Source: an uncultured Coleofasciculus sp. (lineage in GTDB: Bacteria > Cyanobacteriota > Cyanobacteriia > Cyanobacteriales > Coleofasciculaceae). From it: 26,012 bases of DNA. The notes beneath the pieces are model-generated. The model did not search any database, was not told the origin of the DNA, and worked only from the letters and a program-made list of their open reading frames with translations. Each line of letters starts with the position of its first letter. Within the stretch, counting starts at the first letter, position 1. Below, piece after piece: positions 14,971-23,267 of the stretch. A program made the translations under genes and the position numbers. The stretch covers positions 1-26,012 of the forward strand of contig CADCTM010000735.1 of assembly GCA_902805485.1 (NCBI GenBank), written 5' to 3'.

Positions 14971-16053
14971 CTAATCTCCTAGACAGATACCCAAGCCTCT
15001 CGCCGTTTTAACCAGGGTACTATCGGCATCGACTGCTTGGTACTTGCTAATTGCTTCGGCAATGGGAACACTAACCACCTGACGATTTTGCCAAGATACC
15101 ATTTGGTCATACTGCTCGTTGGCGATTAAATCTACAGCGGCAACACCAAAGGCAGAGGCAATTAAGCGGTCTAAGGGCGAAGGCATAGCACCGCGCTGGG
15201 TGTGTCCCAGAACAGTAACGCGTGTTTCTGCACCGCTAGAAGTGGAGATTTGTTCAGCTAGATACTGACCAATACCACCTAAGCGACCTTCACCAGAGCG
15301 ATCGCTAATCTTAACCGCTTCCCCCGCTTCCGTACAAACCGCCTCGGAAACAATAACTAAACAAAAGTGTTTCCCCTCATCCTGGCGCTCTTGAATTTTA
15401 CGGCAAACATTTTCCAACGTATAAGGAATCTCCGGGATCAAAATCACATCAGCGCCCCCGGCAATTCCTGCACTAATCGCAATATGACCCGCATCTCGAC
15501 CCATCACTTCTAGAATCATCACCCGGTCATGACTTGCCGCCGTAAAGTGCAAACGGTCTAAAGCTTCTGTCGCAATATTAACCGCCGTATCAAAACCAAT
15601 AGAGCGTTCTGTGATTCCAACATCATTGTCAATTGTTTTGGGAATTGCCACAAGATTTAAATTACCTTGCAACGCCAGTTTGCGAAGAATTGCCAGACTG
15701 CCATCACCACCGATTCCAATTAAGGCATCAAGACCAAGCTGATGGTAGCCTTCAATAATTTCTTGAGAGCGATCGCTTACTGTACCATCCGTCATGGGAA
15801 AAGCAAACGGATTCCCCTTATTCGTCGTTCCCAACACCGTGCCACCCATCATCAACAAAGAATCGACCTTATCCATCTCAAGCATCTTCACTTGAGGAGG
15901 ACGACTCATCAACCCGCCAGTGGCGCGACAGATGCCCAAGACCTCCCAGTTATAAGTCCCAATCGCCCGTCGAGTTACAGCCCGAATAACCGCATTCAAT
16001 CCAGCGCAATCCCCACCACTGGTGAGAATACCAATGCGTTTATGTTCTCCCAT
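14971..16053 (-). CDS. pfkA: 6-phosphofructokinase
   Basis: A 360-residue glycolytic kinase that phosphorylates fructose 6-phosphate at C1. Motifs: TSGGDCAGLNAVIR (11-24), GGTVLGTTNKGNPF (70-83), GGDGS (115-119) and PKTIDND (138-144) with the catalytic aspartate D142, then MGRDAGHIA (184-192) and GHTQRG. Gly118 sits at the position of E. coli Gly104, the usual sign of ATP use, while Lys139 replaces the glycine of PGTIDND found in bacterial ATP enzymes and is typical of pyrophosphate enzymes. Such mixed types exist among ATP-dependent enzymes, so ATP is the better guess. It diverges from fbp, the enzyme of the opposite reaction. Confidence 0.93.
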   Translation of the reverse strand: MGEHKRIGILTSGGDCAGLNAVIRAVTRRAIGTYNWEVLGICRATGGLMSRPPQVKMLEMDKVDSLLMMGGTVLGTTNKGNPFAFPMTDGTVSDRSQEIIEGYHQLGLDALIGIGGDGSLAILRKLALQGNLNLVAIPKTIDNDVGITERSIGFDTAVNIATEALDRLHFTAASHDRVMILEVMGRDAGHIAISAGIAGGADVILIPEIPYTLENVCRKIQERQDEGKHFCLVIVSEAVCTEAGEAVKISDRSGEGRLGGIGQYLAEQISTSSGAETRVTVLGHTQRGAMPSPLDRLIASAFGVAAVDLIANEQYDQMVSWQNRQVVSVPIAEAISKYQAVDADSTLVKTARGLGICLGD

Positions 16054-16145
16054 ATACTTCTTTTTTCAAGTAAAAATGCATTTTCAACAATAACCTGGTA
16101 TTGTTCCCTTCCTCACACATCATCGAGTCAGCACTTTCTATAGTT

Positions 16146-16161
16146 CGTCTAAAGTTAGACG
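16146..16161. promoter_or_regulatory. Perfect palindrome between pfkA and fbp (candidate operator)
   Basis: CGTCTAA-AG-TTAGACG, with 7-bp arms and a 2-bp centre, lies about 93 bases upstream of pfkA and 129 bases upstream of fbp. Size and symmetry fit a dimeric regulator binding site. No regulator is identified. The 10-mer CGTCTAAAGT also occurs at 13993-14002, upstream of the 72-residue protein gene. Confidence 0.4.
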
Positions 16162-16289
16162 CCCAATTCCAAATGCCTACCTAAGATAGAAAGTAAAGAG
16201 GATTGAGCATCCGGTGGATAGAGGCAGTGAAATCCTTACAATTGCCCTCTAATCCATAGTGGGTTAGTCCGATAGGGAGGATGATAATC

Positions 16290-17357
16290 ATGAGCCGATT
16301 GGTAGAGCAGCCTGAGGAGCAAGAATATGCCCTGGATCGTGATTGCACAACACTTTCCCGTCACGTTCTTCAGCAGCTCCATAGTTTCTCAGCAGACGCA
16401 CAAGACTTGAGCGCAATTATGAATCGCATTGCCTTAGCCGCAAAGCTGATTTCTCGACGTTTAAGTCGTGCGGGCTTAGTAGAAGGAGCATTAGGATTTA
16501 CAGGGAATGTCAATGTGCAGGGCGAATCTGTCAAAAAGATGGATATCTATGCCAATGACGTATTTATCTCGGTATTTAAGCAAAGCGGACTCGTCTGTCG
16601 CTTGGCATCCGAGGAAATGGAAAAACCTTATTACATCCCGGAAAACTGCCCAATTGGACGTTACACACTGCTGTATGACCCGATTGATGGCTCCTCGAAT
16701 GTAGACATTAATCTCGATGTCGGTGCAATCTTTTCAATTCGGAAGCAAGAAGGAAATGACATCGACGGCGAGGCGCGTGACTTACTACAAGATGGGCGCA
16801 AACAAATCGCGGCAGGATATATTCTCTATGGTCCAAGTACCGTATTGGTTTACTCCATTGGTACAGGAGTTCATGCCTTTACTCTCGACCCCAGCTTAGG
16901 CGAATTTATCCTTTCCAGTGAAAACATTCAAGTGCCAGATCATGGATCAATTTATAGCGTCAATGAAGGGAACTTCTGGCAGTGGGATGAATCAATTCGG
17001 GACTACATTCGCTATGTCCATCGCCATGAAGGCTATACCGCTCGTTATGGTGGGGCATTAGTTGGAGATTTTCACCGAATTTTATTTCAGGGTGGTGTTT
17101 TTCTTTATCCCGGTACGTTAAAGAAACCCCAGGGAAAATTACGTCTACTTTATGAGTCTGCTCCTCTCGCCTTTTTAGTCGAGCAAGCAGGTGGTAGGGC
17201 TAGTACGGGAACCCAAAATCTTCTGGATGTTGTACCAGAGGCGCTCCATAGTCGAACCCCTTTATTTATTGGTAGTAAAGAAGATGTGGCGCTTGTTGAG
17301 TACTTTATTCAGGATCGGGCACGGGAGTCGGAACCGGCTGTAATGGCTCGTTCGTAG
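16290..17357 (+). CDS. fbp: Fructose-1,6-bisphosphatase, class I
   Basis: A 355-residue metal-dependent phosphatase that turns fructose 1,6-bisphosphate into fructose 6-phosphate, for gluconeogenesis, the Calvin cycle and recycling in the pentose phosphate pathway. It has ASEEMEKP (106-113) with metal-binding acids and the family motif DPIDGSSN (130-137), then VGAIFSIR and the substrate-binding YTARYGGALVGDFHR, and KLRLLYESAPLAFLVEQAGG. I chose ATG 16290 because GGGAGG (16275-16280) is 9 bases before it; the in-frame ATG 16281 touches that site. It is the first gene of a cluster with tal, zwf and opcA, an arrangement known from Nostoc and Anabaena. Confidence 0.95.
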   Translation: MSRLVEQPEEQEYALDRDCTTLSRHVLQQLHSFSADAQDLSAIMNRIALAAKLISRRLSRAGLVEGALGFTGNVNVQGESVKKMDIYANDVFISVFKQSGLVCRLASEEMEKPYYIPENCPIGRYTLLYDPIDGSSNVDINLDVGAIFSIRKQEGNDIDGEARDLLQDGRKQIAAGYILYGPSTVLVYSIGTGVHAFTLDPSLGEFILSSENIQVPDHGSIYSVNEGNFWQWDESIRDYIRYVHRHEGYTARYGGALVGDFHRILFQGGVFLYPGTLKKPQGKLRLLYESAPLAFLVEQAGGRASTGTQNLLDVVPEALHSRTPLFIGSKEDVALVEYFIQDRARESEPAVMARS

Positions 17358-17431
17358 CATAGGTTACTTAATAGTTTTCAGTCATTCGTTTAAATGACCA
17401 AGAAACGGCAACAATTAGTAGGAGTTTAATA

Positions 17432-18589
17432 ATGACATCGACATCCAATAACCCGATTTTCCAAATTGAACAAAATTACGGTCAGAGTATCTGGATGGAT
17501 AATCTAAGCCGTACTTTAATTGAGTCGGGCGAACTCAAGAAAATGATTGAAGAACGGGGAATTGTCGGTATTACATCGAATCCGGCGATTTTTGAAAAAG
17601 CAATTGTCGGGAATGCAACTTACGATACTGATATTGAAGCAGGTATCCGCGCCAGAAAATCGGTTTTAGAAATTTACGAAGGTTTGGTGTTTGACGATAT
17701 TCGTAATGCCTGCGATATCTTGAAGCCAATTTATGAGTCGTCGAATAAACTCGATGGTTACGTCAGTATCGAAGTGCCTCCGACAATTGCTGACGATACA
17801 GAAAGCACGATCCAGGAAGCCCGACGCTACTACGAACAAATTGGTCGGGAAAATGTGATGATTAAAATTCCTGGGACAAAAATGGGCTTGCCAGCAGTTG
17901 AGCAAGTGATTGCTGATGGAATTAATGTCAACGTTACCTTACTTTTCTCGGTAGATAGCTACGTTGAGACAGCTTGGGCTTATATCCGAGGCTTGGAAAA
18001 GCGGGCAGCAGAAGGGAAAGATATCAGTAATATTGCTTCAGTAGCGAGTTTCTTCCTCAGCCGGATTGATAGTAATATTGACGACCGTGTTGATGAAAAA
18101 CTCAAAGAAGGTTCTGAAGACATCAACATGGAAGTGCGGCTGCGGACCATTAAAGGCAAAATAGCGATCGCTAATGCCAAAATTGCTTACCAGAAGTATA
18201 AAGAAATTATTGGAAGCGATCGCTGGAAAGCTCTAGTTGAAAAAGGCGCGAAAGTGCAGCGTCTCCTTTGGGCAAGCACTGGGACGAAAAATCCAGAATA
18301 CAGCGATGTCATGTACGTCGATGAGTTAGTCGGACCTGATACCGTTAATACCTTACCCCCAAGCACCATTGAAGCCTGTGCCGACCACTGTTCCCCAGCT
18401 AGTCGCATTGAAACAGGTGTGGAAGAAGCTTACAACTTGATGGAAACGCTTAAGGAACCCGACATCGATATTAACCTGAGCGAAGTGATGGACGAACTTC
18501 TACTAGATGGAATTGATAAATTTGTAACTCCCTTCCAGTCCTTAATGGCATCTCTAGAAGAGAAAGTCCAAAAGTTGGCAACAGTATAG
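17432..18589 (+). CDS. tal: Transaldolase
   Basis: A 385-residue transaldolase of the longer bacterial type, moving a three-carbon unit between sugar phosphates in the non-oxidative pentose phosphate pathway. It shows GITSNPAIFEKA (46-57), the Schiff-base lysine K145 in VMIKIPGT, NVNVTLLFS, SVASFFLSRID, and LLWASTGTKNPEYSD near residues 275-290. AGGAG lies 8 bases before the ATG. The gap to fbp is 74 bases and the gene is most likely in one operon with fbp, zwf and opcA. Confidence 0.95.
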   Translation: MTSTSNNPIFQIEQNYGQSIWMDNLSRTLIESGELKKMIEERGIVGITSNPAIFEKAIVGNATYDTDIEAGIRARKSVLEIYEGLVFDDIRNACDILKPIYESSNKLDGYVSIEVPPTIADDTESTIQEARRYYEQIGRENVMIKIPGTKMGLPAVEQVIADGINVNVTLLFSVDSYVETAWAYIRGLEKRAAEGKDISNIASVASFFLSRIDSNIDDRVDEKLKEGSEDINMEVRLRTIKGKIAIANAKIAYQKYKEIIGSDRWKALVEKGAKVQRLLWASTGTKNPEYSDVMYVDELVGPDTVNTLPPSTIEACADHCSPASRIETGVEEAYNLMETLKEPDIDINLSEVMDELLLDGIDKFVTPFQSLMASLEEKVQKLATV

Positions 18590-18591
18590 TT

Positions 18592-18719
18592 CATCAGTCA
18601 TTAAGTCATTAGTCACCGGTCATTGGCGCATATTCCTTGATTGAGGCAAAGGATTATGTAACAGGTGTTACGGATGACTAATTACTAATGACTGATAACT
18701 AATCACTAAATAACTAATG
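18592..18719. repeat. Heptanucleotide repeats in inverted arrangement, tal-zwf spacer
   Basis: Left array 18592-18627: CATCAGT, CATTAAGT, CATTAGT, CACCGGT, CATTGGC. Right array 18677-18719: ACTAATT, ACTAATG, ACTGATA, ACTAATC, ACTAAAT, A, ACTAATG. The right units are the reverse complement of the left consensus CATTAGT, so the transcript could fold into a long imperfect hairpin. This resembles the STRR heptamer families of filamentous cyanobacteria. Confidence 0.8.
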
Positions 18720-18741
18720 AAAAAGGACGAATAACGAAGAT

Positions 18742-20271
18742 ATGGTGACTCTGCTAGAAAATCCTCTGCGAATAGGTTTGCAACAGGAGCGGACGCCAGA
18801 ACCCGCAATTTTGGTCATTTTTGGCGCGTCAGGCGACCTCACCCAACGGAAGCTGGTACCTGCCATCTACCAGATGAAACGCGATCGCCGTTTGCCTCCG
18901 GAAACAACAATTGTTGGTGTCGCGCGTCGGGAATGGAGCCACGACTACTTCCGAGAGCAGATGCGCGAAGGCATTGAGCAGTTCTCAGACGGTATTGGCT
19001 CCCAAGAAATGTGGGAAGATTTTGCCCAAGGCTTATATTATTGCCCCGGCGATATTGATAATCCTGAAAGTTATCAAAAGCTCAAAGCCTTCTTAAGTGA
19101 GCTGGATGGTAAGCGAGGGACACGGGGTAATCGCGTATTTTACCTGTCGGTTTCTCCTAAATTCTTCCCGGAGGCAATTCGACAGCTAGGCGCGGCGCGA
19201 ATGCTTGCTGATCCCGTGAAGACTCGCTTGGTGATTGAAAAACCCTTTGGTCGAGATTTGACTTCCGCTCAACAGCTCAACCGCGTGGTGCAACAAGTCT
19301 GCAAAGAAGAGCAGGTTTACCGCATTGACCACTACCTGGGCAAAGAAACTGTTCAGAATCTCTTAGTTTTCCGCTTTGCCAACGCGATTTTTGAGCCAAT
19401 ATGGAATCGTCAGTTTGTTGACCATATCCAAATTACAGTAGCAGAAACCGTTGGAGTTGAGGACAGAGCAGGTTACTATGAATCCTCCGGTGCACTGCGG
19501 GATATGGTGCAAAATCACCTCATGCAAGTGTTTTGCCTGACGGCGATGGAACCACCCAATTCCCTTAATGCCGATAGTATTCGGACAGAGAAAGTTAAGG
19601 TACTTCAGACAACCCACCTTGCTGATATCAATAATCTGGAGACTTCCGCAGTTCGGGGTCAGTATTCCGCCGGTTGGATGAAAGGGCAGCAAGTTCCTGG
19701 ATATCGGGACGAACCGGGCGTTAACCCCAACTCGACGACGCCAACTTATGTGGCGATGAAATTTCAGATTGATAACTGGCGCTGGCAAGGCGTCCCCTTC
19801 TATCTGCGGACAGGAAAACGCTTGCCGAAGAAAGTTAGTGAAATTTCAATTCAATTCCGGGAAGTGCCGCATTTGATCTTTCAATCTGCCGCACAACAAG
19901 CGAGTCCGAACGTGTTGACAATGCGGATTCACCCGAATGAAGGGATTTCATTACGTTTTGAATCGAAAATGCCAGGACCCGATCTCCGGACACGCACGGT
20001 GGATATGGACTTCAGCTATGGTTCAGCGTTTGGGATCGCTACTTCTGATGCTTACGATCGCTTATTGATTGACTGTATGGTGGGTGATCAAACCTTGTTT
20101 ACTCGTGCCGATGAAGTCGAAGAAGCTTGGCGGGTTGTTACTCCAGCGCTTGCTGCTTGGGAGGCACCGACTAACCCCAATTCAATTCCGCAGTACGAGG
20201 CGGGAACTTGGGAACCTGCCGAAGCCGAGCAAATGATTAATCGCGATGGACGTAGCTGGCGCAGATTGTAA
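18742..20271 (+). CDS. zwf: Glucose-6-phosphate 1-dehydrogenase
   Basis: A 509-residue NADP-linked dehydrogenase that oxidises glucose 6-phosphate, the entry step of the oxidative pentose phosphate pathway, which in cyanobacteria supplies NADPH in the dark and for nitrogen fixation. It shows the dinucleotide motif GASGDLTQRK (28-37), EKPFG (166-170), the active-site block RIDHYLGKE (194-202) with the catalytic-site histidine, and FYLRTGKRLPKK in the C-terminal domain. Length is typical. It is followed by opcA, whose product activates it. The spacers on both sides carry heptamer repeats. Confidence 0.97.
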   Translation: MVTLLENPLRIGLQQERTPEPAILVIFGASGDLTQRKLVPAIYQMKRDRRLPPETTIVGVARREWSHDYFREQMREGIEQFSDGIGSQEMWEDFAQGLYYCPGDIDNPESYQKLKAFLSELDGKRGTRGNRVFYLSVSPKFFPEAIRQLGAARMLADPVKTRLVIEKPFGRDLTSAQQLNRVVQQVCKEEQVYRIDHYLGKETVQNLLVFRFANAIFEPIWNRQFVDHIQITVAETVGVEDRAGYYESSGALRDMVQNHLMQVFCLTAMEPPNSLNADSIRTEKVKVLQTTHLADINNLETSAVRGQYSAGWMKGQQVPGYRDEPGVNPNSTTPTYVAMKFQIDNWRWQGVPFYLRTGKRLPKKVSEISIQFREVPHLIFQSAAQQASPNVLTMRIHPNEGISLRFESKMPGPDLRTRTVDMDFSYGSAFGIATSDAYDRLLIDCMVGDQTLFTRADEVEEAWRVVTPALAAWEAPTNPNSIPQYEAGTWEPAEAEQMINRDGRSWRRL

Positions 20272-20275
20272 CGGC

Positions 20276-20351
20276 TCATTAGTCATTATTCCTTGGTTTT
20301 TAACGAATGACTAATGACGAATAACTAATAACCAACAACTAACAACAAACT
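20276..20351. repeat. Heptanucleotide repeats in inverted arrangement, zwf-opcA spacer
   Basis: TCATTAGTCATT (20276-20287) is a perfect 12-bp inverted match to AATGACTAATGA (20306-20317), with an 18-nt loop. The right side continues as heptamers ACTAATG, ACGAATA, ACTAATA, ACCAACA, ACTAACA, ACAAACT (20310-20351), ending 3 bases before the opcA start. The repeat thus occupies the ribosome-loading region of opcA. Confidence 0.8.
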
Positions 20352-20354
20352 GCT

Positions 20355-21725
20355 ATGGCAACACAATCTCCCCCAATTGTCTCAATACAATCGCCAAAAG
20401 ATGTTTCCTTGAGTGAAATTGAGGCGGAACTCCATCAAATTTGGCAAAGTTATGGAGCGGCGGATGAAAACGGTGGTTCTCTTTCGGCAATTCGGGCATC
20501 AACGTTTACTTTAATTGTCTATGAACCCGAAGAAACTCAGCAGCTATTGGCGGCACTAGGATATTATTCCGGTCCTATTGACGGGATCGCAGGTCCCCGG
20601 ATGGTTGCGGCTCTGAAGGCGGCACAGAAAGCTTATGGGTTGCAGCGGACGGGTAAACCTGATGCTGCGACGAAGGCAAAACTTCATGAGGAGTATGCCG
20701 AAAAACTCCAAAATGGGGCAACTCCTAGCTCGGATGGAAGCGATCGTCTCCAGTATTCTGCGGATCTAGAAGGAGCTGGGATCGCTGATTTGATTGCGGC
20801 ATCTAATCCTTGTCGCATCATCGCTCTTTGTCCGATTGCGGGTGAAGATGAAGGGGTGACGGCTCAGGTGTCTGCTTCTTGCCCGATCCAAAAGCATAGC
20901 CAAAGTACGCTGGTATGCTGCGAATACGTAACACTGCGGGGCACTGCTGCCGCTTTGGAACGCAACGCGGGGATGATTTCAGCGCTGATGATTGGGGATC
21001 TTCCCAAGTTTATTTGGTGGAAAGCAACTCCTGACCCAGACTATGGTCTGTTTAAACGCTTGGTAGAAGATAGCAATAGCGTCATTACTGACTCTAGTTC
21101 CTTCCATCAGCCAGAAGTCGATTTATTGCGGATAAATACCCTGTTCGAGAAAGGCATTCCGATTGCAGACCTGAACTGGCGACGACTTGCAGCATGGCAA
21201 GAGTTGACTGCGGCAGCGTTTGACCCACCGGAGCGCCGTGCTGACCTTAAAGAAGTCGATCGGGTAACGATTGATTACGAGAAAGGAAATGAGGCGCAAG
21301 CTGTGATGTATTTGGGCTGGTTGGCAAGTCGCTTGCAGTGGCGTCCAGCTTCTTATCAAAAAGAAGGCGGAGATTACGACATCCGGCGCGTTCACTTTAC
21401 TACACCAGACCAACGGAAAATAGAAGCGGAGTTGGCAGCAATTCCAATTACTGATTCTGGAGATATTCCGGGTGACTTGATTAGTCTGCGCTTGGGTTCG
21501 ACCAATATGGAAGCTGACTGTTGCACTGTATTGTGTTCGGAAACAGCAGGTTGTATGCGAATGGAGGCAGGTGGCGGCGCTCAGTCTTGCCGTATTCAGC
21601 AGGTGACACCGTTATTTGACCAACAGACGGAGTTTTTGTTGAGTCAGCAATTGCAACGCTGGGGCATTGATATGCTTTATAAGGAAAGCTTGGCTGTTAC
21701 GGCTGAGATTCTGAAATTAGCATAA
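20355..21725 (+). CDS. opcA: Glucose-6-phosphate dehydrogenase activator OpcA
   Basis: A 456-residue protein that in Nostoc and Anabaena allosterically activates glucose-6-phosphate dehydrogenase. The OpcA core is recognisable by RIIALCPIAGEDEGVTAQVSA, CCEYVTLRG and LMIGDLPKFIWWKATP. Between residues about 70 and 120 there is an inserted peptidoglycan-binding-like domain (LLAALGYYSGPIDGIAGPRMVAALKAAQKAYGLQRTGKPD), an odd module for a cytoplasmic protein, which may serve as a protein-protein contact. Several cysteines (CPI, CC, CCTVLCSETAGC) could allow redox control, as reported for OpcA. No strong ribosome binding site precedes the ATG, since heptamer repeats fill the spacer. Confidence 0.93.
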   Translation: MATQSPPIVSIQSPKDVSLSEIEAELHQIWQSYGAADENGGSLSAIRASTFTLIVYEPEETQQLLAALGYYSGPIDGIAGPRMVAALKAAQKAYGLQRTGKPDAATKAKLHEEYAEKLQNGATPSSDGSDRLQYSADLEGAGIADLIAASNPCRIIALCPIAGEDEGVTAQVSASCPIQKHSQSTLVCCEYVTLRGTAAALERNAGMISALMIGDLPKFIWWKATPDPDYGLFKRLVEDSNSVITDSSSFHQPEVDLLRINTLFEKGIPIADLNWRRLAAWQELTAAAFDPPERRADLKEVDRVTIDYEKGNEAQAVMYLGWLASRLQWRPASYQKEGGDYDIRRVHFTTPDQRKIEAELAAIPITDSGDIPGDLISLRLGSTNMEADCCTVLCSETAGCMRMEAGGGAQSCRIQQVTPLFDQQTEFLLSQQLQRWGIDMLYKESLAVTAEILKLA

Positions 21726-21730
21726 TTAGT

Positions 21731-21821
21731 CATTGGTCATCAGTCACTGGTCATTAGCGATTTATAGATAAGTGAACGCTGTAAAAACTAATGACAAACG
21801 ATTAATGACTAGTGACGAACA
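21731..21821. repeat. Heptanucleotide repeats in inverted arrangement, opcA-cobB spacer
   Basis: Left array 21731-21758: CATTGGT, CATCAGT, CACTGGT, CATTAGC. Right array 21787-21821: ACTAATG, ACAAACG, ATTAATG, ACTAGTG, ACGAACA. This is the third consecutive spacer with this layout. The in-frame GTG at 21812 lies within the right array, which argues against it as a start for cobB. Confidence 0.8.
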
Positions 21822-21829
21822 AAACAATC

Positions 21830-23248
21830 ATGACTTTAATTATCGCAGGCGAACGCAGTGGGGTGGGCAAGACAACAGTTACGCTCGCCCTACTGTCGTT
21901 TTTGTCCCAAAAGTCTCAAAAAGTTCAATCGTTTAAAGTTGGACCAGATTACATCGATCCGATGTTTCATCAGCGGGTGACAGGGCGTCCTTGTCGGAAT
22001 TTAGACCCGGTACTAACTTCTGAAATGTATGTCCAGGATTGTTTTAACCATCATATTCACTCGGTAGATTATGCCTTAATTGAAGGGGTGATGGGGTTGT
22101 TTGATGGGGCATCGGGGCGGGATGATTGGGCGAGTACGGCTCATTTGGCGCGGTTGTTGGAATTGCCTGTATTGTTGGTGTTGGATTGTAGTCGCTTGTC
22201 TCGTTCAGTAGCAGCGATCGCTTATGGCTATAAAACCTTTGACCCTAGGATAGCGATCGCAGGTGTGGTCTTGAACCGAGTAGGAAGCGATCGCCATTTG
22301 GAACTTCTTAAAGACGCTTTGGAACCGTTGCAAATGCCAATATTAGGGGTATTGCGGCGTCAAGATAATATTACAATTCCCGATCGCCATCTGGGTTTAG
22401 TTCCCACAGCGGAAATGCCTCAGATGGACGCCTTAATTGACCGACTTGCCCATCTTGGAAATAGCTGCTTTGACTGGCAACGCTTGTTACCGTTGCTTAC
22501 CCCCCCTAACCTCCGCACTAAAGCTCCGGCTTTGTTAAAGAGAGGAGAATCCATCTCTCCCCAAACTCCGGGCGGGTTAGGGGAAGTCTTACGGGTGGAG
22601 GGACCTAAAATTTCTATCCGAATAGCCGTTGCACGCGATCGCGCGTTTAGTTTTTACTACCAAGACAATCTGGATATCTTGCAAAAATTAGGCGCACAGT
22701 TAGTGTTTTGGAGTCCGCTTGATGACACCGAGTTGCCTGAAAATATCCAAGGATTGTATTTTGGCGGCGGTTTTCCAGAAGTCTTTGCCCAACAATTAGC
22801 GGAAAATACTAGCGCCCGTGAAGCCGTCCGAACCGCTATCTTGACAAATACACCAGCTTATGCAGAATGCGGAGGTTTGATGTATTTGTCTGAGCAAATT
22901 ATTGATTTTGAAGGGCAATGTTGGTCAATGGTAGGAGTATTGCCAACAACAACAGTGATGGAGAAGCGTTTAACTGTGGGATATCGGCAGGCAACAGCGC
23001 AGCAAGATAGTCCGATGCTTAGTGCAGGTGCGACGGTTTGGGGGCATGAGTTCCATCACTCCCAGCTAACCGCGATGCCTAAGAAACCGTTGTTTGAGAC
23101 ACGGGGATATGACCACAGGAAAGGGAGCGCAGTGGCGACAGAAGGATGGCGAGTGCATTGCTGTCACGCTTCTTACGTGCATCTACATTGGGGTGGGCGT
23201 CCAGAAATTCCGCGTCAATTTCTAAAACAGTGTCAGCAGTTCATTTAG
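21830..23248 (+). CDS. cobB: Cobyrinic acid a,c-diamide synthase
   Basis: A 472-residue ATP- and glutamine-dependent amidotransferase that amidates the a and c side chains in corrin synthesis (CobB/CbiA). The N-terminal domain has the P-loop GERSGVGKTT (7-16), FKVGPDYIDPMFH, and EGVMGLFDGASG. The C-terminal class I glutaminase domain has the nucleophile region PAYAECGGLMYLS (Cys in ECGG) and GHEFHHS. The linker holds about 29 extra residues (PPNLRTKAPALLKRG to TPGGLGE) encoded by a palindromic repeat at 22500-22586. ATG 21830 is chosen over GTG 21812. It follows opcA and may share its transcript, a link that is unproven. Confidence 0.92.
   Translation: MTLIIAGERSGVGKTTVTLALLSFLSQKSQKVQSFKVGPDYIDPMFHQRVTGRPCRNLDPVLTSEMYVQDCFNHHIHSVDYALIEGVMGLFDGASGRDDWASTAHLARLLELPVLLVLDCSRLSRSVAAIAYGYKTFDPRIAIAGVVLNRVGSDRHLELLKDALEPLQMPILGVLRRQDNITIPDRHLGLVPTAEMPQMDALIDRLAHLGNSCFDWQRLLPLLTPPNLRTKAPALLKRGESISPQTPGGLGEVLRVEGPKISIRIAVARDRAFSFYYQDNLDILQKLGAQLVFWSPLDDTELPENIQGLYFGGGFPEVFAQQLAENTSAREAVRTAILTNTPAYAECGGLMYLSEQIIDFEGQCWSMVGVLPTTTVMEKRLTVGYRQATAQQDSPMLSAGATVWGHEFHHSQLTAMPKKPLFETRGYDHRKGSAVATEGWRVHCCHASYVHLHWGGRPEIPRQFLKQCQQFI
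22500..22586. repeat. Palindromic repeat inserted in frame within cobB
   Basis: CCCCTAACC (22503-22511) and GGTTAGGGG (22575-22583) are perfect inverted ends; inside lies GAGAG/CTCTC (near 22540-22558). The sequence resembles dispersed C/G-rich palindromic elements common in some cyanobacterial spacers. It is read as Pro- and Gly-rich protein between the two cobB domains without breaking the frame. The boundaries are approximate. Confidence 0.6.
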
Positions 23249-23267
23249 AAGTAGGATTCTGTTCAAA

